A stretch of DNA of 64,000 bases from Streptomyces sp. CA-210063 (lineage in GTDB: Bacteria; Actinomycetota; Actinomycetes; Streptomycetales; Streptomycetaceae). The stretch covers positions 868,001 to 932,000 of the forward strand of contig NZ_CP102512.1 in NCBI RefSeq assembly GCF_024612015.1, given 5' to 3'. The notes below the pieces were generated by a model. The model ran no database searches. It saw only the letters and a program-made list of their open reading frames with translations, and was not told where the DNA came from. The translations under genes were made by a program, and so were the position numbers. Below are positions 37,679 through 44,110 of this stretch, piece by piece (position 1 is the stretch's first letter; the number at the start of each line of letters is the position of its first letter).

Positions 37679-38371
37679 ATGACCTCCCCGCCTTCCGATC
37701 AGACGCCGAGCCGGCAGCCCGGCACGGGACTGCGCGCCGACGCCGAGCGCAACCGCGACCGCATCCTGGCCGCCGCCCGCCGCCTCTACGCCACCGAAGG
37801 ACTCGGCGTCTCCATGACCTCGGTCGCCCGGGAGGCAGGGGTCGGCAAAGCCACCCTCTCCCGCCGCTTCGCCACCCGGGAGGAACTCGTCAACGCGGTC
37901 TTCGCCGACCGCATGGACGCCTACGCCGACGCCGTCACCGCCGCCCTGGACGACCCCGACCCCTGGCACGGCTTCACCGGCTACATCACCGCTGTCTGCG
38001 CCATGCAGGCCGCCGACCGCGGCTTCGCCGACGTGCTGACCATGACCTTCCCCACCGCCAAAGCGCTGGAGGCCCGTCGCGCCGAGGCCTACCAGAGCCT
38101 CCTCGAACTCATCGCCCACGCCAAGGACACCGGGCACCTGCGCGACGACTTCACCCACCAGGATGTGGTCATCCTGCTCATGGCCAACGCCGGCGTCATC
38201 GCCGCCACCGGCGACGCCGCCCCCGACACCTGGCGCCGCCTCGTCGGCCACATGCTCCGCTCCTACGCCGCGCCCGGGGCCCCGATCCCCGCCCTGCCCG
38301 AAGCACCGGCGCCCACCGTCCTGTACCGGGCCATGGTCCGCCTCTCACGAACCGGGCCGGCCGCCACCTAG
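37679..38371 (+). CDS. TetR-family transcriptional regulator
   Basis: 230 aa. HTH at residues 18-65 (AERNRDRILAAARRLYATEGLGVSMTSVAREAGVGKATLSRRFATREELV), followed by an all-helical ligand domain (AVCAMQAADRGFADVLTMTFPTAKALEARRAEAYQSLLELIAHAKDTG). ATG at 37679 with GTGGGAGC directly upstream. Likely controls the divergent oxidoreductase and itself via the 22-bp dyad. Its stop codon is the loop of a hairpin. Confidence 0.93.
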   Translation: MTSPPSDQTPSRQPGTGLRADAERNRDRILAAARRLYATEGLGVSMTSVAREAGVGKATLSRRFATREELVNAVFADRMDAYADAVTAALDDPDPWHGFTGYITAVCAMQAADRGFADVLTMTFPTAKALEARRAEAYQSLLELIAHAKDTGHLRDDFTHQDVVILLMANAGVIAATGDAAPDTWRRLVGHMLRSYAAPGAPIPALPEAPAPTVLYRAMVRLSRTGPAAT

Positions 38372-38381
38372 GGTGGCGGCC
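38359..38381 (+). terminator. Hairpin enclosing the tetR stop codon
   Basis: GGCCGCCACC-TAG-GGTGGCGGCC: 10-bp stem whose three-base loop is exactly the TAG stop codon, followed by TTGG. Confidence 0.65.
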
Positions 38382-38497
38382 TTGGCTCGTCTACGGCGCC
38401 ATCGTGTGCGGGGAACCGGTTGCGGGGCTCTCGCTGCGGTGCAGCGACGGCCGGAACCCTCGGAGTGGGCCACTCGACAAGATGTCGGCGGCCCCGG

Positions 38498-38749
38498 TCA
38501 CGGCGAGTCCCTGGCCGGCGACCCGGTCGACGGTCCGCCGAGGCGCCCAAGCGTCGTCCCCGGGAGTGCGGCGGTCGCGAGCACGGGCGGCTTGCGCCAC
38601 AGGACCTCCGGGGTCGGGACCGGCGCGAGGGACATCGCCTCGACCTCGACGTCGATGCGCGCCTGATCGACGTCCACCTTCAGGAACATGCCGCCGACGC
38701 GCAGAGTCGCCCGCTCGGAATGGGCGACGACGACTTTGACCTCATCCAT
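38498..38749 (-). pseudogene. N-terminal remnant of an aminoglycoside phosphotransferase-like gene
   Basis: 83 codons: MDEVKVVVAHSERATLRVGGMFLKVDVD, VEVEAMSLAPVPTPEVLWRKPPVLATAALPGTTLGRLG. This is the N-lobe of the streptomycete APH-like kinase family (Lys in FLKVD binds ATP). It stops after GGPSTGSPARDSP, before the catalytic loop HGD and the DxD region. Without the C-lobe it cannot phosphorylate anything. Another casualty in the damaged right part of the island. Confidence 0.7.
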
Positions 38750-38947
38750 GGGCGACCAGTATCCCGGGGATGATCGCCGGCGTCGCCGGGTTTATCGCGT
38801 GCGATTACGCGGCTGACCGCGTCCCCCTACCCAGCGGCCTCGTGCACGGCACCGACCTCTGACCAGGTCAAGCCCACCACTTTTGTTAGGAGTCCCAACG
38901 CCAGTACCCGGTGCGAAGGTTCGGAGTTCTTCCTCCAGCATCCGTTC

Positions 38948-39020
38948 GGGAGAGTAGCTCAGCGGGAAGAGCGCCGCTACCTGCGTGGCGGAGGTCGCGG
39001 GCTCGAATCCCGCCTCGCGA
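38948..39020 (+). tRNA. tRNA-like sequence, degenerate; possible tRNA pseudogene
   Basis: T8-A9, a perfect D stem GCTC/GAGC (38957-38971), variable loop GAGGTC and a perfect T arm GCGGG-CTCGAAT-CCCGC (38997-39013). The anticodon arm gives either a 6- or 8-base loop (CGCTA/TGGCG or CCGCT/GGCGG), and only about 4 of 7 acceptor pairs form. No identity can be assigned. It may be a remnant left by an integrating element. Confidence 0.45.
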
Positions 39021-39069
39021 TCGCCGGACCGATCTTGAATTTCGGGCGTATCTTCATTTCGGCGAATCG

Positions 39070-40227
39070 TCAGGTCTTGCGCACGGCGCCGGTGAAGCCG
39101 GCGACGAACAGGGTGGCCAACGCCCACGCGGCCAGCTGCAGCAGCCAGCCCGCGACGGTGAGGGTCTGCCCTGCAGGGGTGCCGGTGGTCAAGACGGGGG
39201 CGCACAGGTCCCGCGCCCCCGTCTTGACCACCGGCAGACCCAGATCCAAACCCACGCCGACCCGCTCCACGACGCTGCAGGGCGTCGTGGGTGTGCTCGC
39301 GCGGGCGGTGTGCCCCAGGCCGCCCGGCCCGCCGAGGACGACCGCCAGCGCGACCGAGCCGGCGAGGACGGCGAACAACAGCAGCAGCGCTCGCCAGGGT
39401 TGATAACCGAAGCCGAGGGCCAGCCCGGTGAATCGGGCCCAGGCCCGGTCACGCCGCCGAAGCCCGCCACGGTCGATCTGGTCCCGCCGCTGCGCCATGA
39501 GAATGTCCCGCACCTCGCTGTCGTGACCGGCCGCCCGGTGGACGGCGGCCAACTGCTGGTACGGCTGAGCGGAGTAGCCGGGCGTGTGGTCACGCAACAG
39601 CTCCAGCCACCGGGACAACCCGACCGGCGCCGGCAGGTCCGCGTAGGTCAGCCCGTCGATGCCGACCAGGGCCCCCGTGGCCTGACCCGACCGAGTCACC
39701 CCGCTGGTGTCCAAAAACAGCGAACCTTCACCCGACAGGCCGTTCAAGGCGAGCACGGCGTGTCCGGCGCCGGTTGCCCGGAACCCGGCGCGGAGGAACA
39801 CGCTGTGATCGACCCGCAGACCGTCGGCGTGCAGGGCGGGACCGGACGTGTTCGCCAGCCGCGCACCGTCGCAATCCAGCAGACCGAGGTGGGCGCCGAG
39901 GAACCGGACCGCGCCGGAAGGTGTGTCGGCGGTGGCAACCGCTCCGCGCATCGTCATCACCGGCGCGGTGAAGCGTGCGGCGTCAACCGGTGGGTCGTGC
40001 GAACCCGCGGGGTGCATGAACAGCGCCTGGCGCACCGTCAGCAGTTCCTCGCCAGGAGCCGCCTCGTGCTGTCCGCCCCTCAGTTGCATGCGCTCTATCT
40101 CCAAGGCCCGGTCCCCGATGAGGAATTGCCCCTTGGTCTGCTGCTGTACGACGTCCCGCAGTTCGGCCACGATCTGCTCGTAGCGCTGCCGGCTGACGCT
40201 CCCGACTTTGTCCGTGACAGCCGTCAT
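39070..40227 (-). CDS. Membrane protein of unknown function with a chimeric N-terminus
   Basis: 385 aa. Residues 1-45 (VGSVSRQRYEQIVAELRDVVQQQTKGQFLIGDRALEIERM) look like the opening of a DNA-binding protein found with streptomycete plasmid or integrative-element genes. From about residue 50 the protein changes to a membrane-associated type (MTMRGAVATADTPSGAVRFLGAHLGLLDCDGARLANTSGPALHADGL, repeated short beta units). It ends with two hydrophobic segments (ALLLLFAVLAGSVALAVVL and LLQLAAWALATLFVAGF). I infer a fusion of two genes by deletion. ATG at 40227; an earlier in-frame start at 40281 is less likely. Confidence 0.6.
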   Translation of the reverse strand: MTAVTDKVGSVSRQRYEQIVAELRDVVQQQTKGQFLIGDRALEIERMQLRGGQHEAAPGEELLTVRQALFMHPAGSHDPPVDAARFTAPVMTMRGAVATADTPSGAVRFLGAHLGLLDCDGARLANTSGPALHADGLRVDHSVFLRAGFRATGAGHAVLALNGLSGEGSLFLDTSGVTRSGQATGALVGIDGLTYADLPAPVGLSRWLELLRDHTPGYSAQPYQQLAAVHRAAGHDSEVRDILMAQRRDQIDRGGLRRRDRAWARFTGLALGFGYQPWRALLLLFAVLAGSVALAVVLGGPGGLGHTARASTPTTPCSVVERVGVGLDLGLPVVKTGARDLCAPVLTTGTPAGQTLTVAGWLLQLAAWALATLFVAGFTGAVRKT

Positions 40228-40387
40228 CGTGGCCACCACCCCTCGCGGTCGGGGCCCGGCGGACCGGACCGCCGGTGACACACCCCGGCCCTGCCATCAG
40301 CAGCAGCGCACCCGACAGATCGACCACCGGTAGTGACGGGAACTGAGCGAAACTGGGCGAACAGCGCCGCAATTGGGGCCTTTTCGC

Positions 40388-40424
40388 CGTTCGTTCAAGC
40401 GTCAGCTGGACGCTTGAACGAACG
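40388..40424. repeat. Perfect 16-bp inverted repeat over the zinc-ribbon gene stop
   Basis: CGTTCGTTCAAGCGTC and its exact complement separated by AGCTG. It overlaps the last codons and stop (40402) of the zinc-ribbon gene. It may be a terminator, but the long AT-balanced arms also fit a protein-binding dyad. Confidence 0.7.
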
Positions 40425-40713
40425 CTTCCCTCCGGTGGTGCCAGGCCCTCTTCCGGCACTGCGGCGAGCAGTACACCGCATCGCTGCGGTGGTCCACCCC
40501 GGCCACCCAGGCCTCCCCGCACTCCGGGCAGACACGCCGGCCCTCGCCCCGCTCCAACGCGGCCACCCGCCGCCGAAGCCGACGTACCCGGCGCCACTGC
40601 CTGGACCGACACACCCCCGAGCAGTGCACCGCCCGAGGCGCGGCCTCCGGCACCAGCCGCGAACCGCACCCGGGACAACGCCGCTCTCCCACCGGCCCGT
40701 TGACCCCGGCCAC
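40402..40713 (-). CDS. Small tandem zinc-ribbon protein
   Basis: 103 aa with two copies of one module. CPGCGSRL…AVHCSGVCRSRQWRR (about residues 13-43) and CPECGEAWVAG…AVYCSPQCRKRAWHHRR (about 62-95) each supply CxxC + CxxxC for one zinc, with an Arg-rich helix (RRVRRLRRRVAALERG) between. Very basic, so nucleic-acid binding is likely; similar small zinc proteins accompany integrative elements and plasmids in Streptomyces. GTG at 40713 has no strong Shine-Dalgarno. Between it and the panD stub (40714-40958) I recognise no gene. Confidence 0.65.
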   Translation of the reverse strand: MAGVNGPVGERRCPGCGSRLVPEAAPRAVHCSGVCRSRQWRRVRRLRRRVAALERGEGRRVCPECGEAWVAGVDHRSDAVYCSPQCRKRAWHHRREAFVQASS

Positions 40714-40958
40714 CCAGCCAGCCTAGACCCCCTCAAAGATCCAGAAGAGGGGTTCAGAAACGGGCACTGAAGACCGCCCCCATCCCACGGGCGAGCTGTC
40801 GAGCCACGTATCAAGCCTTCCGAGCAGGGCGTCGGGCGGGGCAGCCGACACCTGCCGCGGGTGCACGTCAGCAAGCCGGAAGCCGTCCGGCCTGATGCTG
40901 ACCGTTTGCTGACCTGGAGGCGGAGATCAGCGCTCTGACCCGCGGAAACACCCAAACG

Positions 40959-40991
40959 CTAGATCTTGGACTTGAACATGCTACGCAGCAT
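40959..40991 (-). pseudogene. panD 5'-end stub (MLRSMFKSKI, then stop)
   Basis: ATG at 40991 opens a frame MLRSMFKSKI-stop, against [10 protein letters not shown] in intact panD. Homology ends exactly at codon 10. The leader upstream (41011-41042) also matches the panD leader. It is in the same orientation as panD, 31.8 kb away. Best read as the displaced original start of panD. Confidence 0.75.
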
Positions 40992-41042
40992 GGAGGCGCT
41001 CCCGGACCTAGGCTCCCTGCCTGCGTTTTTGCAGGTCAAGGG
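40963..41042. repeat. Right direct repeat: displaced panD 5' end and leader
   Basis: Counterpart of 9182-9261. Exact blocks: 16 bases at 40963-40978, TACGCAGCA at 40982-40990, GGCTCCCTGCCTGC at 41011-41024 and GCAGGTCAAGGGC at 41031-41042 plus flank. The CCTGC/GCAGG stem is kept with a different loop. Together the two copies bracket the sugar island. Confidence 0.75.
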
Positions 41043-41137
41043 CTGTTTCCATACCTTACGACGAGTCGCATGTCCGGTCAGCATGCGCGGGAGGCTTTTG
41101 AGGGCTCGTGCGGCAGACCGGCGGCGCACGGCCCCTG

Positions 41138-41172
41138 TCAGCGGCGGCGGCGAACCCGGCCGCCGCCGCTGA
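41138..41172 (-). terminator. Terminator of the prenyltransferase-tryptophanase gene
   Basis: CAGCGGCGGCGGC / GCCGCCGCCGCTG with a 7-base loop (14 pairs including the outer T-A), 22 bases downstream of the stop at 41194. Confidence 0.75.
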
Positions 41173-41193
41173 ACACCAGGGTCGAGCGTGCTG

Positions 41194-43779
41194 TCAGCCG
41201 GTCACCGGCTGCAGTTTGGCGCGGAAGTGCCGAAGAATCGGGGACTGGTCCACGATTCTGTAGCCCCGGACGGATTCCGCGCCTTTGGCGATCCGTTCCA
41301 GGGTCCTGCCGACGTGGTCGTAGTGACTGCGGGTGTAGACCCGGCGCGGGAGCGCCAGCCTGACCAGTTCGTACGGCGCGCTCTTGGTGGGGTTGCCGTC
41401 CTCGTCCTCCTCGCCGAGGTAGAGGGAACCGAGTTCGGCCGAGCGGATGCCGCCTTCGAGGTAGAGGCGGCAGGCGAGGGCGTGGCCCGGGTAATGGTGG
41501 GGCGGTATGTGGGGAAGCAATCGTCCGGCGTTGAGGTACAAGGCATGCAGCCCCGGGGGTTCGAGGATGTCGACGCCCGCCGCGCGGACCCGGTCGGCGA
41601 GATGGGAGGCGACGTCGGCCCGCTCCGCGAGGTACGCGGGCTCGGTCACCTCCAGCAGGCCGGTGGCCATCATGTCGAGGTCGCGTCCCGCGAGACCGCC
41701 GTACGTGGCGAAGCCCTCGGTGGCGATGAGGAGCCGTTCGCACTTCTCGGCGAGTTCCGGGTCGTTGAGGCCGATGAAGCCGCCGATGTGGACGATGCCG
41801 TCCTTCTTGGCACTCATCACACAGCCGTCGGCCAGCCGGAACGCTTCCTCGGCGACCTGGCGCGGGGTACGGCCGCGGTATGCCTCCTCGTGGCGGGTCA
41901 CCAGCCAGGCGTTCTCGGCGAACCTGGCGGCGTCGAGGATCATCGGGACGCCGTGCCGGCGGCAGATCTCGGCGGTCTGCTTCAGGTTCTCCATGGAGAC
42001 CGGCTGGCCGCCGCCCCCGTTGTTGGTGATCGTCATGATCACCACGCGGACGCGGGAGCCGTCCGGACCCTCCAGCGTGCGCCGGAGTACGGCCAGGTCG
42101 ATGTTGCCCTTGAAGGGGTGGGCACTGTCGAGGTCGCGGGCCTCGGCGCACGGAATGTCATGCGCCTGACATCCAGCAAGTTGGACGTTGGCCCGGGTCG
42201 TGTCGAAGTGGGTGTTGGACAGGACGATGCCGCCGGGTTCGAGGAGCGTCGTGAAGAGGATGCGTTCCGCGGCGCGCCCCTGGTGGGCCGGCAGGATGTG
42301 TTTGTAGCCGGTCAGCTCCGTCACGGTCTCGTGGAAGCGATAGAAGGAGCGCGAACCCGCGTAGGACTCGTCGCCCTCCATGCCCGCCGCGAGTTGCGCG
42401 GCCGAGATGGCGCCGGTGCCCGAGTCGCTGAGCAGATCGATGGTCACCTCCTCGGCGCGCAGGTCGAAGAGGTTGTAGTGCACCCGCTCCAGCGCCGCTT
42501 CGCGCTGTTGCCGAGTGGTGAGCGCGATGGGCTCGACGACTTTGATGCGGTAGGGCTCCATGCCGGTCCTTGCTCCTGACGTGCTGCGGGTTGCCGCGTG
42601 GTTGATGTGTCGGCGACTGGGCTCATGCCGTCCGGATGACGGCGTGCCGTAGCCCGACGGCGGGGTGTTCGGCGGCCGGACCTCGTAGGCCTCCGATGAG
42701 AGGTACGTGGTCACCCGGGGTGGCTGATCCTGCTCATGGGCCAGCGCCACGTACGCGATGAGCCCGGCACCGTCCTGCGGCCGCCGCGGGGTGATGGCGC
42801 CCAGCGACCGGGCGAGCGCGCCGGTGTCCAGCCCGTGGCGACCGAGGACGGCCCCAGCCCGCTGGAGTGCCTCCGCGTCGTCCCGGACGTAGTCCCTGAT
42901 CGGGACATGCAGGGTGAAGCCGGTGGGGCCACCGGTCGTCCTCGTGAAGGAATGGCAGGTAAGGACGGGGCGCCTGTCGAACGTGGCCCTCAGGGCCGAC
43001 GGGTGTTGCGTTCCGTCGTCGAATCCGCCCGCCGTGCGGAGGAACTCCTCCAGCGTCTGGTTGTCGGGGCCGGATTCCATCCGGCACAGACCACCGGCGG
43101 CTGTGGTCGGCAGTCCGTGATGAGTGGCGTAGATCTTCACTCGGGGCGCCGCCCAGTCGCCCAGGTCGAGCGCGAAGAACGGGTAGCCGTCGGCCGGCGG
43201 CAGCGCGTCGAAGGCGTGCCGGTGGCCCAGCCGGTCCAGTGCTTCCCGTAACGTCTCGGCGGCCCGCGTCGCGCCGGCCGCCGCTGGGTTCAGGTAGACC
43301 TTGGCCTTGGGTACACCGCCGGGGCGCAGCTCCAGCGCGATCCACAGCGCCAGGGGGCCCTGAGGGTCCGTGGGTAAGAACAGGTCCTCCAGCACGTCGA
43401 GTTGATCGGTGGCGAAGGCCCAGCGCCGCGCCATCGACCGGACGACGCGCAGTCCGGCGCGGCCGTTGTCCCTCAGGCTGTCGGCATCGCATCCCGGTTC
43501 CAGCAGCACACGCACCGTCGGCGGCGCGTCCGGTGTGAAGGAGAGCGAGAACTCCACCGGCGTGGAGTCGTCGGACAGGAAAGTGCGGGAGGGGGGCGGC
43601 AGGTCCAGGGGCCGTTCGGCCACCGCTCCCAGCGAGTCGTTCAGTACGTGCGCGTATGTCTCGGCGTCGGATCGTCCGAGCCCCGACACCTGGCACAACC
43701 GCAGCAACTGGCCCGTCACGAGCCCGCCGAGCGTCCGGTCACTCCCGGTGCTCCCGGTGCCGGACCCGATGGCGCTCAC
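41194..43779 (-). CDS. Fused DMATS-type indole/tryptophan prenyltransferase - tryptophanase
   Basis: One uninterrupted 861-codon frame. Residues 1 to about 370 are an ABBA-fold aromatic prenyltransferase of the DMATS family (KAKVYLNPAAAGATRAAETL, PRVKIYATHHGLP, GFTLHVPIRDYVRDDAEAL, VTTYLSSEAYEV). Residues about 370-406 are a Ser/Arg/Pro-rich linker. Residues 407-861 are a full-length tryptophanase (HYNLFDLRAEEVTIDLLSDSGTGA, AGSRSFYRF, ITNNGGGGQPVSM, DAARFAENAW, PLP lysine in SAKKDG). The first half should attach a dimethylallyl group to tryptophan, the second release the indole with pyruvate and ammonia. Streptomyces with separate genes for these two steps are known. ATG 42561 (407) has AGGAG at long spacing, so separate internal translation is possible. 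GTG start at 43779 with GGGAG. Confidence 0.88.
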   Translation of the reverse strand: MSAIGSGTGSTGSDRTLGGLVTGQLLRLCQVSGLGRSDAETYAHVLNDSLGAVAERPLDLPPPSRTFLSDDSTPVEFSLSFTPDAPPTVRVLLEPGCDADSLRDNGRAGLRVVRSMARRWAFATDQLDVLEDLFLPTDPQGPLALWIALELRPGGVPKAKVYLNPAAAGATRAAETLREALDRLGHRHAFDALPPADGYPFFALDLGDWAAPRVKIYATHHGLPTTAAGGLCRMESGPDNQTLEEFLRTAGGFDDGTQHPSALRATFDRRPVLTCHSFTRTTGGPTGFTLHVPIRDYVRDDAEALQRAGAVLGRHGLDTGALARSLGAITPRRPQDGAGLIAYVALAHEQDQPPRVTTYLSSEAYEVRPPNTPPSGYGTPSSGRHEPSRRHINHAATRSTSGARTGMEPYRIKVVEPIALTTRQQREAALERVHYNLFDLRAEEVTIDLLSDSGTGAISAAQLAAGMEGDESYAGSRSFYRFHETVTELTGYKHILPAHQGRAAERILFTTLLEPGGIVLSNTHFDTTRANVQLAGCQAHDIPCAEARDLDSAHPFKGNIDLAVLRRTLEGPDGSRVRVVIMTITNNGGGGQPVSMENLKQTAEICRRHGVPMILDAARFAENAWLVTRHEEAYRGRTPRQVAEEAFRLADGCVMSAKKDGIVHIGGFIGLNDPELAEKCERLLIATEGFATYGGLAGRDLDMMATGLLEVTEPAYLAERADVASHLADRVRAAGVDILEPPGLHALYLNAGRLLPHIPPHHYPGHALACRLYLEGGIRSAELGSLYLGEEDEDGNPTKSAPYELVRLALPRRVYTRSHYDHVGRTLERIAKGAESVRGYRIVDQSPILRHFRAKLQPVTG

Positions 43780-44009
43780 CGGTGCTCCCGCCGCTGCTCG
43801 GAGTGCGGGGGTGGGGCTTGTGTCCCGTGGATGGGGGTGCGAGGGGACACAGAAAGATACCCGCCGACCTGGGCGGGTATCTCGTCTCGCGGCGACTGGT
43901 GGCGGGGCACGCCCCTCGCAGTCTCCGCGTGGTGTAACGCGGTCTGTCGTCGGGAGCGGGAAATGTCAGGATGTCGAGCAGAAGCGGCGCCGGTGGACAC
44001 GTATTCCAC
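43776..44009 (-). CDS. Possible 77-aa leader ORF coupled to the fusion gene
   Basis: GTG at 44009 has an excellent AAAGGGAGG Shine-Dalgarno, and the frame ends with TGA overlapping the prenyltransferase GTG (GTGA). The peptide (MEYVSTGAASARHPDISR… rich in Arg, Ser, His, Pro) matches nothing I know, has no membrane segment and no tryptophan, so it is not a TnaC analogue. It spans the hairpin at 43855-43882. Could be a translational leader or chance. Confidence 0.35.
   Translation of the reverse strand: MEYVSTGAASARHPDISRSRRQTALHHAETARGVPRHQSPRDEIPAQVGGYLSVSPRTPIHGTQAPPPHSEQRREHR
43855..43882 (-). terminator. Intrinsic-terminator-like hairpin upstream of the fusion gene
   Basis: AGATACCCGCC / GGCGGGTATCT, 11-bp perfect stem with 6-base loop; on the minus strand it is followed by TTCTG. 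It lies 76 bases upstream of the fusion-gene start and 229 bases after the P450 stop, so it either ends the P450 operon or attenuates the leader of the fusion gene. Confidence 0.55.
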
Positions 44010-44110
44010 GACACCTCCCTTTGTTCATTGGTCACCACGAATGTCGCCGCGTTACTACCCCTTTGGTTGAATACTCATGCAGTGCGTTCTGTTACAGGCT
44101 GTTGCGTGCG

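Noticed and set aside
37580..38251. Long N-terminal extension of the MDR oxidoreductase
   Set aside because: It lies antisense to the TetR gene, and the family N-terminus begins exactly at ATG 37579 with a good ribosome site.
43776..44009. TnaC-like tryptophan-sensing leader peptide
   Set aside because: The 77-codon frame contains no tryptophan codon and no TnaC-like motif, so only a generic leader role is kept open.
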